DNA of 64,000 bases from Enterococcus hermanniensis (lineage in GTDB: Bacteria > Bacillota > Bacilli > Lactobacillales > Enterococcaceae), in NCBI RefSeq assembly GCF_001885945.1, contig NZ_JXKQ01000001.1, positions 406,001 through 470,000 on the forward strand, written 5' to 3'. The notes below the pieces were generated by a model. That model saw only the letters and a list, made by a program, of their open reading frames with translations. It was not told the origin of the DNA and ran no database searches. Below are positions 16,962 to 24,933 of this stretch, in pieces. The position numbers and the translations under genes were made by a program. The number at the start of each line of letters is the position of its first letter. Position 1 is the stretch's first letter.

Positions 16962-18277
16962 TTTGATACCTCTTGTCCACGAGGAAGATCCATTTCAGTC
17001 ACAATTTCTTCACTCTTGCCATAACGTTCTTGCGTGATTTGTTCCAATGTTTTCCCCCTTGTTTTCGGTGCCCAAACGGTTCCGATCACTAAAGAGACAA
17101 GTAATAACCCAATCATGACTGTTCCGGCAACTGTAAAACCTAAATTGGCTAAAATAATCGGGAAGATGATTGACCACACACCACAACTTCCGCGGACTAA
17201 GAAGAACATGACTCCTTGTGCGCCACCGCGATATTTCGTTGGAAATAATTCCGATGCCCATAATGCATAGAAAGCCTGCGCACCAATACCAGCAGAAATT
17301 CCCCAAAGAATAACAAATACCCATAGTCCAACCCAAGACATTCCTACATAAGTCAACACGACCCAAGAAGCTACAGCTAATAAAGCGCCTACAAAATAGA
17401 ATTTACGATGGTCGACTTTATCACCTAATTTGGCAAAACCAAAATATGAACCCAATGAAGTTAAGACCCACAATGCCGCTTGCAACATATTCGCTTGGGA
17501 ATTTGTTAATCCCCCGACCGTTTCATATACAAAAGGCATAAAGAATCCCATCGCCCCAGCAACTAAATTCCAGAATAAGTAAACACCTACTAAGAAAGCA
17601 ATCGATTTTCTATTGACCACACTTGAAAATAAATCTCGATAAGGATGTGCTTTTTCAGACTCTTGCAATGTCGCTTGACGAGCATTTTCTTCTGCCCAAT
17701 CTTTCGATTCTTCTAATTGACGTTGCAAGATCCAAGCAACCAATGCAACAACGACTAACGATACAAATAACAAACGATTTCCTAGTAAACCTAATGGTGC
17801 TAAGATCACACCTAATGTGAAAATAATTGCTGGACCTAGTGACCAAGCCAATTGTGAAATGCCAATATTGTGTGCCCTAGAATCAGGGTGTGCCATTTCA
17901 GCGATATATGACCATGAAGCTGGTACGCCTGCGCCAACTGAAAGTCCCATAATTAAAAAACCAGCCAATAACATCGGGAAATTCATGGCGAAAATAATAA
18001 ATAATGCCCCAAACATGTAAATCAATAGGTTATAGGTATAGATGAATTTACGCCCATATTTATCCGATAAATGTCCACCGACCAACGCACCTACAGCAGC
18101 TCCAAAAGCATTCGCACTCAAGGCCCCCAACAATCCGACAGAAAAACTACTCAAACCAAAATGTTCCGCCCACAATGTCAAACCACTCGCGCCTGCTACG
18201 ATACAACCTGAATCTAGGTAATTGGTCAAGGAAACAGCAATCGTTTCTTTCTTTCCTCCACTGCTTTGTCCACTCAT
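16958..18277 (-). CDS. MFS sugar transporter, probable L-rhamnose uptake protein
   Basis: A 439-residue protein with about 12 hydrophobic segments and two clear MFS signatures: GGHLSDKYGRKFIY after TM2 and the related KLGDKVDHRKFYF at the start of the second half. It belongs to the sugar porter-like or metabolite:H+ symporter branch. As first gene of an operon with rhaB, rhaA, rhaD, rhaM and fucO, it most likely imports L-rhamnose by proton symport. It is not the DMT-type RhaT of E. coli, so I give no symbol. AAGGAG precedes the ATG. The substrate is inferred from context. Confidence 0.85.
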   Translation of the reverse strand: MSGQSSGGKKETIAVSLTNYLDSGCIVAGASGLTLWAEHFGLSSFSVGLLGALSANAFGAAVGALVGGHLSDKYGRKFIYTYNLLIYMFGALFIIFAMNFPMLLAGFLIMGLSVGAGVPASWSYIAEMAHPDSRAHNIGISQLAWSLGPAIIFTLGVILAPLGLLGNRLLFVSLVVVALVAWILQRQLEESKDWAEENARQATLQESEKAHPYRDLFSSVVNRKSIAFLVGVYLFWNLVAGAMGFFMPFVYETVGGLTNSQANMLQAALWVLTSLGSYFGFAKLGDKVDHRKFYFVGALLAVASWVVLTYVGMSWVGLWVFVILWGISAGIGAQAFYALWASELFPTKYRGGAQGVMFFLVRGSCGVWSIIFPIILANLGFTVAGTVMIGLLLVSLVIGTVWAPKTRGKTLEQITQERYGKSEEIVTEMDLPRGQEVSK

Positions 18278-18325
18278 GTTTTTCTCGCTCCTTAAATTTA
18301 TTTACATGCATATTATTAAATTTTT

Positions 18326-18339
18326 TGGTTGCGCTTTCA
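18326..18339 (-). promoter_or_regulatory. cre-like catabolite control site
   Basis: The complement reads TGAAAGCGCAACCA, which fits the CcpA operator consensus TGWAANCGNTNWCA at 12 of 14 positions. It overlaps the probable -35 region (TTGAAA) of the rhamnose operon in the divergent promoter region with the AraC gene, a position expected to give glucose repression. Confidence 0.6.
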
Positions 18340-18388
18340 ATGACGAGGATATAGAATAAGTGTAACGAATTTACAGGGATGTGTTGAC

Positions 18389-19381
18389 ATGCATACAATC
18401 GTCAAAGAGTACCTAAAACATCATAATCAGATCGAAAAAGAACAGTTTCAAAAGAAAGAATTTATAATGGATATTCCAGCAAAATCTTTTCAAACAGATG
18501 AGAGTGATATGATTTTATTAAGAGAATACTTCCTAAAAAATAACTCTATTTACATTAGCAAGCACCCCCGTTTTGCTCCTTACCCTAAGCATAGTCATCA
18601 TTTTTTAGAACTAAACTATGTTTATTCTGGAAAATCCATTCAGTATATCAATGGAAAACGTGAAGTGATCCAACGTGGTGAAATTCTATTGCTCGATCGT
18701 GGTTCCTCCCATTCACTTGGTGAGCACGGAGAAGAAGATATTTTAATCAATATTATTTTTCCAAATGATCGCGTCGATATTGATTGGTTGTCTAGTTTAA
18801 ATGATAAAAATAGTGTGCTATTTAATTTTTTAGCACAAACGATCGCTACACGTTCAAGAAAAGAATACTTAATTTTCCGTTGTGGCCAAAATGAACACGT
18901 TCAAATGATCTTAGATCAAATGATCGATAAGTATTTTTCTGAACCGGTCTTTGCTAATGAAATTATTTCTTTATATATCCCCATTTTATTCACCGAATTG
19001 ATTGGCAATTGTTCCTATGATTTTCATGAAGAGCAAAAAGATAAAACCAATAATCAAGTAGTCATTGATACGTTGAAGCTGATCGAAAAGGAGTATGCAA
19101 GCCTCTCGCTTGAAACCGCTGCTCAACGATTAGGCTATAATAAAAATTATTTAAGTAATATCATCAAGAAAAAAACAAATGCGACTTTTTCTGAATTACT
19201 GATCAAACAACGTATGAAACAAGCCAAGTTTTTGATAGAAAGTACGACTTTATCAATCAGCAATATCGTTGAATTGATTGGCTTAAAAAATCGAAGTCAT
19301 TTTTATAAAGAATTCAAAGCAACTTACGGTGACCTTCCGACTGCTTTTCGAAATACTAAAACCGGTCCTCAGATTTCCTGA
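18389..19381 (+). CDS. AraC family regulator of the rhamnose operon
   Basis: The 330-residue protein has an N-terminal cupin-like sugar-sensing part (around PKHSHHFLELNYVYSGKSIQ and RGEILLLDRGSSHS) and a C-terminal double HTH (from IEKEYASLSLETAAQRLGYN to LKNRSHFYKEFKATYGDLP). It is divergent from the rhamnose genes, so it is probably their rhamnose-responsive activator, like RhaR/RhaS in enterobacteria. The ribosome binding site at the chosen ATG is weak (GGGATGTG); an internal ATG at residue 27 is an alternative. Its last codons form the left arm of its own terminator. Confidence 0.88.
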   Translation: MHTIVKEYLKHHNQIEKEQFQKKEFIMDIPAKSFQTDESDMILLREYFLKNNSIYISKHPRFAPYPKHSHHFLELNYVYSGKSIQYINGKREVIQRGEILLLDRGSSHSLGEHGEEDILINIIFPNDRVDIDWLSSLNDKNSVLFNFLAQTIATRSRKEYLIFRCGQNEHVQMILDQMIDKYFSEPVFANEIISLYIPILFTELIGNCSYDFHEEQKDKTNNQVVIDTLKLIEKEYASLSLETAAQRLGYNKNYLSNIIKKKTNATFSELLIKQRMKQAKFLIESTTLSISNIVELIGLKNRSHFYKEFKATYGDLPTAFRNTKTGPQIS

Positions 19382-19392
19382 GGACCGGTTTA
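19358..19392 (+). terminator. Terminator overlapping the 3' end of the AraC gene
   Basis: AAACCGGTCCTCAG and CTGAGGACCGGTTT form a 14-bp stem with a 5-nt loop, followed by a T-rich stretch. The stop codon TGA at 19379 lies in the right arm. Confidence 0.85.
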
Positions 19393-19473
19393 TTTTATTC
19401 TTTAATAAATTCGTGCCACTCGAAATAGAAAGTGCTACACTGAAACTAGCTTAATAAAAAGTGAGGGTTTTAT

Positions 19474-20148
19474 ATGAAAGGCGTCATTTTTGATTTTAAC
19501 GGCACCATGTTTTTAGATTCTGATTTGCATGAAGCCGCTTGGCTGTATCTGATTCAAAAATACTCAAATAGAACAATGACTGAAGAAGATATTCTTAAAA
19601 ATATCCACGGTAAAACCAACGACGTAATTTTACGTCATTTTCTTTCAGCTGATCTATCCACTGAGGACATTCAACAACTATCGGACGAAAAAGAAGCGTA
19701 TTATCGGAAGTTAGTTGTTGAAAGTCCAGAGCACAATACATTTACGACTGGTTTGACAGATGTACTAGCTGAATTGAAAATCCAAAATATCCCAATGACG
19801 ATTGCTTCAGCTTCGCCTAAAGTGAATATGGATTTTTATTTTGATTATTTAAACTTGGGTAAGTGGTTCTATGAAGAAAAAATTGTCTATCATGATGGCT
19901 CATTTCCTGGTAAACCAGCACCAGATATCTTCTTGATTGCTGCTAAAAAAATCAATGTCTCACCTGAAGATTGTTTAGTAATTGAAGACTCTTATTCAGG
20001 CTTACAAGCCGCACGCAATGCTGCAATCGGCACGATTGTCGCAATTGATCCCTTCCATCAAAATCGCGCTATTTTCCAAGCAGAAAAACTTGCCCCAGAT
20101 GGCGTAATTGATGATTTTTCAACTTTTAGCTCAACCTATCTAAAGTAA
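19474..20148 (+). CDS. HAD-superfamily hydrolase, beta-phosphoglucomutase-like subgroup
   Basis: A 224-residue protein with the HAD core and an alpha-helical cap. Motif I is VIFDFNGTMFLDS (D8, N10), motif II TIASASP, the Lys is in SFPGKPAPDIFL, and motif IV is VIEDSYSGLQAARNA. In typical phosphatases and mutases the second motif-I acid is Asp; here it is Asn (N10), so the general acid/base is changed. It could be a phosphatase with relaxed chemistry or a family variant. It stands alone between the AraC gene and the nicotinamidase gene, and its substrate is unknown. Its promoter lies within 19395-19470, where I saw no defined operator. Confidence 0.85.
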   Translation: MKGVIFDFNGTMFLDSDLHEAAWLYLIQKYSNRTMTEEDILKNIHGKTNDVILRHFLSADLSTEDIQQLSDEKEAYYRKLVVESPEHNTFTTGLTDVLAELKIQNIPMTIASASPKVNMDFYFDYLNLGKWFYEEKIVYHDGSFPGKPAPDIFLIAAKKINVSPEDCLVIEDSYSGLQAARNAAIGTIVAIDPFHQNRAIFQAEKLAPDGVIDDFSTFSSTYLK

Positions 20149-20150
20149 AG

Positions 20151-20180
20151 AAAAACCACAGCGAAGTATTTCGCTGCGGT
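20151..20180. terminator. Bidirectional terminator, HAD gene / nicotinamidase gene
   Basis: AAAAACCACAGCGAA and TTCGCTGCGGTTTTT pair with one mismatch around a GTAT loop; A- and T-runs on both sides serve the two convergent genes. Confidence 0.85.
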
Positions 20181-20185
20181 TTTTT

Positions 20186-20731
20186 TTAAATGATTTTTGC
20201 CCCTAAAGTATTTTGGAAGTGATTCAAAGCCCACTCATGACCCACCGGATCAAAACTGGCGACCGCATTTTTCGGTATCACTAATTGGTACCCTAAGTTA
20301 TACGCATCCACAGCCGTATGGAGAACACAAATATCTGTACAAACACCTGTAAGACATAATTCAGTAATTCCCCGCTCGCGTAATCGAACATCCAAATCCG
20401 TGCCACTAAATGCAGAATAATGTCGTTTATCGATCCAATAAACATTTTCTGCTGTTTGATTGGTTTGATAAAACGTAGCTAATGAGCCGTAAAGCGCTCG
20501 TCCGCCGGTACCCACAACATTGTGCGGTGGAAACAACTTATTTTCTGGATGATAACGATCAGTGGGATCATGACCATCGATTGCAAAAACTACTAAATCA
20601 CCGGAAGCAAAATAATCTTTCGTTACAGCAACTAGTGCTTCTTCAATCGCTTGTCCGGCTTCACCGGTTGTTAATTTCCCATTGGTTGCAATAAAATCAT
20701 ACGTGTAATCAATTGAAAGCAGCGCGCGCAT
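20186..20731 (-). CDS. pncA: Nicotinamidase (isochorismatase-like cysteine hydrolase)
   Basis: Deamidates nicotinamide to nicotinate for NAD salvage. The catalytic triad can be placed as D8 (LLSIDYTYDF), K102 (IDKRHYSAF) and C135 (TGVCTDICVLHTA). The metal-binding residues lie in IDGHDPTDRYHPENKLFPPH (D52, H54, H70). The 181-residue length fits the short bacterial PncA form. GAGGAAG precedes the ATG. It is followed downstream by a terminator shared with the HAD gene; the next gene upstream, mtnN, is 31 nt away in the same orientation and is probably cotranscribed. Confidence 0.9.
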   Translation of the reverse strand: MRALLSIDYTYDFIATNGKLTTGEAGQAIEEALVAVTKDYFASGDLVVFAIDGHDPTDRYHPENKLFPPHNVVGTGGRALYGSLATFYQTNQTAENVYWIDKRHYSAFSGTDLDVRLRERGITELCLTGVCTDICVLHTAVDAYNLGYQLVIPKNAVASFDPVGHEWALNHFQNTLGAKII

Positions 20732-20762
20732 CTAACTTCCTCCTCTACTCGTAATAGTTTTT

Positions 20763-21455
20763 TTATTTTAAGTGAGTCACAAATTCAATCACTAATTGCG
20801 CAGACAACGTACCTGTCCGTTCAACAAATTCTTCATGTGTCTCTGTGGCTTCACCGTCGGCAGTATCACTTACCGCACGTACGATCAAGAAAGGAATTCC
20901 AAATTGAGCGGCAGTATGGCCGATAGCGGCGCCTTCCATTTCAACTGCTAAAGCTTCCGGAAAAGCTGATTTGATTTGATTGATTTTGTCAGCACTGCTG
21001 ACAAAAGTATCCCCTGAAACAACTAAACCAACATGCGTCGTTTGATTCATTTTTTCGCTGGCTTTGATCATCTCACCTTTTAAATAGGTAGAACCATCAA
21101 AGTATAGGGGCATTCCTGGAACTTGTCCGATTTTATAGCCGAATGTTGTCGCATCAACATCAAAATAAGCCACTTTATCAGCAATTACCAAATCGCCTAC
21201 AGAAAGACCGGTACCAATACCACCAGCGGTACCGGTATTGATGACCATATTTACTTTGTATTGTTGGATCAAGACTGAAGTCGTGATCGATGCCAATACT
21301 TTTCCGATACCAGATTGAACAACAATCACTTCATGTTTTCCTAAACTACCAGAAATAAATAATGCTCCTGATTGTTCCCAAGAAAGGGGGTGTTCTAATT
21401 GTTCTCTTAATGCCTTTACTTCTGGTTCCATTGCGCCGATAATTCCAATTTTCAT
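20763..21455 (-). CDS. mtnN: 5'-methylthioadenosine/S-adenosylhomocysteine nucleosidase
   Basis: Cleaves adenine from MTA and SAH, the first step of methyl-cycle detoxification; its product S-ribosylhomocysteine is the LuxS substrate. Catalytic residues are visible as E12 (GAMEPEVKAL), the glutamate of VEMEGAAIGHTAAQ (about E173) and the aspartate of SDTADGEA (about D196). TGTAGGIGTGLSVGD forms the phosphate/ribose loop region. The 230-residue length is standard. The gene follows macP and nudF, the same order as in streptococci. Confidence 0.95.
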   Translation of the reverse strand: MKIGIIGAMEPEVKALREQLEHPLSWEQSGALFISGSLGKHEVIVVQSGIGKVLASITTSVLIQQYKVNMVINTGTAGGIGTGLSVGDLVIADKVAYFDVDATTFGYKIGQVPGMPLYFDGSTYLKGEMIKASEKMNQTTHVGLVVSGDTFVSSADKINQIKSAFPEALAVEMEGAAIGHTAAQFGIPFLIVRAVSDTADGEATETHEEFVERTGTLSAQLVIEFVTHLK

Positions 21456-21519
21456 CTAAATTCTCCTACTCTTTTTATCAATTATTGTTATATCTATTTA
21501 CCATCCTAAGCGAAGCAGT

Positions 21520-21804
21520 TTAAAGGAAAAAAACTGCTAGCATGACTGCGATCAACAATAACAAAACGATAATAATAGCTTTGTTTAAAAAACTGCCGCG
21601 TTCTTTTTGCTTCGCGCGTTCACTACTACGACTTTTTGTCACTGGTTTATTTTTCTTCAACTCTTTACGATAAACAGAACTGATTTCTTTTTCTCTTTTT
21701 TCGTATGCTCGTTCAGCAGCTTGTCGTTGCTCTTCTGCCAAGCGTTCTTGCGCTTCCTTGCGTTTACGCAATTCACTGCGTGTCACCAGGGGGGATTGGC
21801 CCAT
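21520..21804 (-). CDS. macP: MacP-like membrane accessory protein of a class A PBP
   Basis: The 94-residue protein has a long charged cytoplasmic part rich in Arg, Lys and Glu (coiled coil around residues 10-50) and one C-terminal membrane segment (LNKAIIIVLLLLIAVMLAVFFL). That topology, and the position between nudF and mtnN, match pneumococcal MacP, a phosphoprotein that activates PBP2a. An N-terminal MGQSPLVTRSELRKRKE is comparable to the MacP start. This window also encodes a PBP2a-type enzyme at 42023-44194. Sequence identity between such proteins is low, so the symbol rests mainly on topology and synteny. Confidence 0.65.
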   Translation of the reverse strand: MGQSPLVTRSELRKRKEAQERLAEEQRQAAERAYEKREKEISSVYRKELKKNKPVTKSRSSERAKQKERGSFLNKAIIIVLLLLIAVMLAVFFL

Positions 21805-21836
21805 GCATATCCTCTCCTTAATTCTTATTCACTGTT

Positions 21837-22403
21837 TTAGCCTTGTTTATACTGAAGCAATTCCCAATAATTAACCGCAAAAATCGTTTTTGCATCACAA
21901 ATTGAACCATCTTGGATCGCTTGTTGGGCTTCTGTTAAAGTTAATTCATACAATTCCAATACTTCGTCCTCGTCTTGCGGACGGGGATGCTCTACTTTTA
22001 CTAAATCCGTTGCTAAATAAACATACAATTTTTCATTTGAAAATCCTGGCGACAGATACATCTCATTTATGTACTTCAAATTATCGCTACGATAACCCGT
22101 TTCTTCTTCTAACTCACGGCTAGCTGTTTTTTCTGGTTGTTGGCCTTCACCAGGATCGATTTTTCCCGCCGGAATCTCTAAGACGACTTTTTCTAATGGT
22201 TTACGAAATTGTTTGACCATGATCATTTTATTTTCTGAAGTAATCGGGATAATTCCAACCCCACCATGATGGAAAACTAATTCCCGTTTGGCAGTGCCCC
22301 CCATCGGCAATGCCACATCGTCCAAATAAACATCAATGATTTTTCCTTTGAAAATCTCTGTGCGTTCGATCGTCTTTTCTTCAAAATCTTTATATTCTAA
22401 CAT
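21837..22403 (-). CDS. nudF: ADP-ribose pyrophosphatase, NUDIX family
   Basis: A 188-residue NUDIX hydrolase that probably splits ADP-ribose into AMP and ribose 5-phosphate. The NUDIX box runs from AGKIDPGEGQQPEKTA into SRELEEETGY, with the REXXEE metal site intact. GAIN-type N-terminal strands (VYLDDVALPMGGTAKRELV) are typical of the ADPR subgroup. It is first in the nudF-macP-mtnN gene string and has a good ribosome binding site (AGGAGG) about 8 nt before the ATG. Confidence 0.92.
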   Translation of the reverse strand: MLEYKDFEEKTIERTEIFKGKIIDVYLDDVALPMGGTAKRELVFHHGGVGIIPITSENKMIMVKQFRKPLEKVVLEIPAGKIDPGEGQQPEKTASRELEEETGYRSDNLKYINEMYLSPGFSNEKLYVYLATDLVKVEHPRPQDEDEVLELYELTLTEAQQAIQDGSICDAKTIFAVNYWELLQYKQG

Positions 22404-22681
22404 ATGATTGCTAACCTCCTTTTTTACATGAAAAAATCATACTTGATGCTGCCTACTACTGCGTTTACACTACATCAAGTCGTATCTTCTTCTCAGACCA
22501 GTCGTTCGCTAGTTCTGCTTTATTGTATCACAGATAATTCTTACGTTTTTTCTAAATCTGAAAAATCCATCTTTAGTCCCATACTAAATCTATAGAAATT
22601 CATGCTATTATTAGCATGTAAAGAAATCAAGTAGTTTGAATAGATAATGTGAAGGGTTCTTACTAGATTAGGAGGATTATT

Positions 22682-23335
22682 ATGCGAAGGAAAATATTCC
22701 CTATTGTCATCGCAGCGTTGGGCGTTCTTTGCTTTTTCGAAGGCGATTTTGGCGATTTTCTCGTCTTTTTAATGTTGGTAGTCGGGTTTTGGTTAATTTA
22801 CCGTGGCTTCAAAGGTCGAAAAAGCCAACCACACAAAGAGGAGCTACCATTTTTGACAAAGGAAAAAGAAGCGTACTATAAACAAGTTGGAATGAGCGAA
22901 CGTGAAATCGAATTATTCCGCGAAACAATGAATCTCTCAAAACAACAAATTTTACAACTGCAACAAAACATCCAAAAAAATGCCAAATTAAAAGCGATCG
23001 ATTTACGTCATGATACCTTGAAAGCTTCGAAAGCTTTATTCAAAGAATTGGTCAAAGAACCCACTCGCTTACCAGAAGCAAGCCAATTTTTATACACCCA
23101 CTTACCAAATATTGTTGATTTGACTGATAATTACGTCGAAATCAATGACCATGAGGTCAAGTCAAAAGAAGTTTATGGTAAACTAGAAGAAAGTGCACAA
23201 ATCATTGATCAGATGGCCGATTTGATCGTCAAAGACTATCAACAATTCGTTGCAGACGATCTAGAAGATATGGATATCGAGATTTCAATTGCCAAAAAGA
23301 ATCTGAAACAAGATCCTGATTTGTCTACAAAATAA
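22682..23335 (+). CDS. xpaC: XpaC-like protein (5-bromo-4-chloroindolyl phosphate hydrolysis family)
   Basis: A 217-residue protein with two close N-terminal membrane segments (FPIVIAALGVLCFFEGDF and FLVFLMLVVGFWLIYRGF), followed by a charged, helical cytoplasmic domain with coiled-coil character. This is the XpaC family arrangement; despite the old name, an enzymatic role is not proven. It precedes telA, the usual partner, and the pair is linked to envelope and toxic-compound tolerance. AGGAGGATTATT precedes the ATG. A terminator-like hairpin lies between the two genes and may set their ratio. Confidence 0.85.
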   Translation: MRRKIFPIVIAALGVLCFFEGDFGDFLVFLMLVVGFWLIYRGFKGRKSQPHKEELPFLTKEKEAYYKQVGMSEREIELFRETMNLSKQQILQLQQNIQKNAKLKAIDLRHDTLKASKALFKELVKEPTRLPEASQFLYTHLPNIVDLTDNYVEINDHEVKSKEVYGKLEESAQIIDQMADLIVKDYQQFVADDLEDMDIEISIAKKNLKQDPDLSTK

Positions 23336-23346
23336 AATAGCGAAAC

Positions 23347-23375
23347 AAAAAATCTAGCTTTAGCTAGATTTTTTT
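23347..23375 (+). terminator. Hairpin between xpaC and telA
   Basis: AAAAATCTAGCT and AGCTAGATTTTT pair directly with a run of T behind. It looks like a partial terminator, since telA starts 19 nt later with a good ribosome binding site. Confidence 0.65.
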
Positions 23376-23393
23376 CGAACAGGAGGAACCGTA

Positions 23394-24584
23394 GTGGAAC
23401 CAGAAAATAAACCGCAAACGCAGTCAGTTGATAACACGTTAGATGATTTACTTAGCAATCCGTTTGGAACTGATGCCTTGACCCCCGTTCAGCAAGAAGA
23501 AATCTCGAACTTGCAAACTCAAGAACGAGCAGATCGTTTAGTCGATAAATTACCTGAGGAACGTCAAGCACAAGCCCGCGAATTAGCAAAAAAAATCGAT
23601 GTGAACGATTCTCAAGCTGTCATTGGCTATGGCGCAACTGCGCAAACCAAATTAAGTGAATTTTCCCAATCAATGCTTAACACTGTATCTTCTCAAGATA
23701 TCGGTCCGATCGGTGATTCATTGAATCAATTGATGTATCGTTTAAACGAAGCCAACCCTGATGAATTACGTGTCGGCGAAGGCAATATTTTCCAAAAAAT
23801 GTTTGGTAAAGTAAAACAGTCTATTTATGAAATTACCACTAAATATCAAAAAATCGGTGCTCAAATCGATAAAATTGCGACGAAGTTGAATGTCGAAAAA
23901 GATGGTCTATTAAAAGACAACCAGATGTTAGAGACACTTTACAATAAAAATAAAGATTACTTCGATGCTTTGAACATCTATATTGCAGCTGCCGAATTAA
24001 AAATGGAAGAACTAAAATTCCAAACGATTCCCGAAGCAACTCAAAAAGCCCAAGCCTCTGGTGATCAGATGGATGTCCAAGTCGTGAATGACTATACACA
24101 ATTCTTGGATCGCTTAGACAAACGGACATATGACTTAAAATTAGCGCGTCAAATCACGATCCAACAAGCGCCTCAGATTCGATTGATTCAAAATACTAAC
24201 CAAGCCTTGGCCGAAAAAATCCAAGCATCAATCAACACGGCGATTCCTTTGTGGAAAAACCAAGTAGCAATTGCGTTGACTCTATTGCGTCAAAAGGATG
24301 CGGCTACTGCCCAACGTCAAGTCTCTGAAACAACCAATGACTTATTGAAGAAAAATTCTGAAATGTTGAAAATCTCTACGATCGAAACTGCCAAAGAAAA
24401 TGAACGTGGCATCGTTGATTTAGAGACACTGCAACAAACTCAAAATGATTTAGTTGAAACGTTAGAAGAAACATTGCGGATTCAAAAAGAAGGCCGTGAA
24501 CGACGTCAAGCGGCTGAAATCGAAATTGGTCATATGGAAAATGATTTAAAAGAAAAATTGATGGAATTAAATTCTGGGAAATAA
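23394..24584 (+). CDS. telA: Toxic anion resistance protein, TelA/KlaA family
   Basis: A 396-residue soluble, almost entirely helical protein with coiled-coil stretches (for example the region from [21 protein letters not shown] onward and the C-terminal [20 protein letters not shown]). It matches the TelA family, implicated in tolerance to tellurite and to envelope-active compounds. The start is a GTG with GGAGG 7 nt upstream. It follows xpaC in a likely operon. A strong terminator lies 45 nt downstream. Confidence 0.9.
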   Translation: MEPENKPQTQSVDNTLDDLLSNPFGTDALTPVQQEEISNLQTQERADRLVDKLPEERQAQARELAKKIDVNDSQAVIGYGATAQTKLSEFSQSMLNTVSSQDIGPIGDSLNQLMYRLNEANPDELRVGEGNIFQKMFGKVKQSIYEITTKYQKIGAQIDKIATKLNVEKDGLLKDNQMLETLYNKNKDYFDALNIYIAAAELKMEELKFQTIPEATQKAQASGDQMDVQVVNDYTQFLDRLDKRTYDLKLARQITIQQAPQIRLIQNTNQALAEKIQASINTAIPLWKNQVAIALTLLRQKDAATAQRQVSETTNDLLKKNSEMLKISTIETAKENERGIVDLETLQQTQNDLVETLEETLRIQKEGRERRQAAEIEIGHMENDLKEKLMELNSGK

Positions 24585-24626
24585 ATAATTACCAGACGGA
24601 TACTTGCGCATACTCGCAGATCAGCA

Positions 24627-24670
24627 AAAATATCGACTCTAAAACTTAAAATGTTAGAGTCGATATTTTT
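24627..24670 (+). terminator. Terminator of telA
   Basis: AAAAATATCGACTCTAA and TTAGAGTCGATATTTTT form a 17-bp stem with a short loop and a trailing T-run. Confidence 0.88.
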
Positions 24671-24823
24671 TTGTAGATATTCCAGTATGCTTCTTTTAGA
24701 AAACATACAACACCAATCTAAATGATCACAATAGACATAATTATAGCTGAATTAATTCATGTTACCGCTAGAAGCAAACTTTTGGTTTTATTAGGAGTAT
24801 TAAGTTCGCTTGTTCTTGTAAAG

Positions 24824-24872
24824 AAAAAGGAGTTCAAAAACATCCAATACGAATGTTTTTGAACTCCTTTTT
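24824..24872. terminator. Long terminator hairpin downstream of mleP
   Basis: AAAAAGGAGTTCAAAAACAT and its perfect complement ATGTTTTTGAACTCCTTTTT surround a 9-nt loop. It can end transcripts from the minus-strand malolactic genes and is A/T flanked on both sides. Confidence 0.85.
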
Positions 24873-24933
24873 TAGTATTCAACAATTTTTTTCAATTCAT
24901 TGCTTGAATAGCTCACTAAGACCTTCAGTGAGG

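Larger units (their letters stand above)
24585..24933. other. Intergenic region between telA and the malolactic locus
   Basis: About 350 nt holding the telA terminator (24627-24670) and a second long hairpin (24824-24872). Between them is an open frame of 46 codons from the ATG at 24722, without a ribosome binding site, which I do not call. At 24912-24932 there is a sequence whose complement resembles 29071-29094. Confidence 0.6.

Noticed and set aside
24722..24862. 46-codon open frame between telA and mleP with a hydrophobic centre, resembling a type I toxin.
   Set aside because: No ribosome binding site before its ATG, and its 3' end is just the arm of the terminator hairpin; the sequence does not match Fst or holin-like toxins I know.
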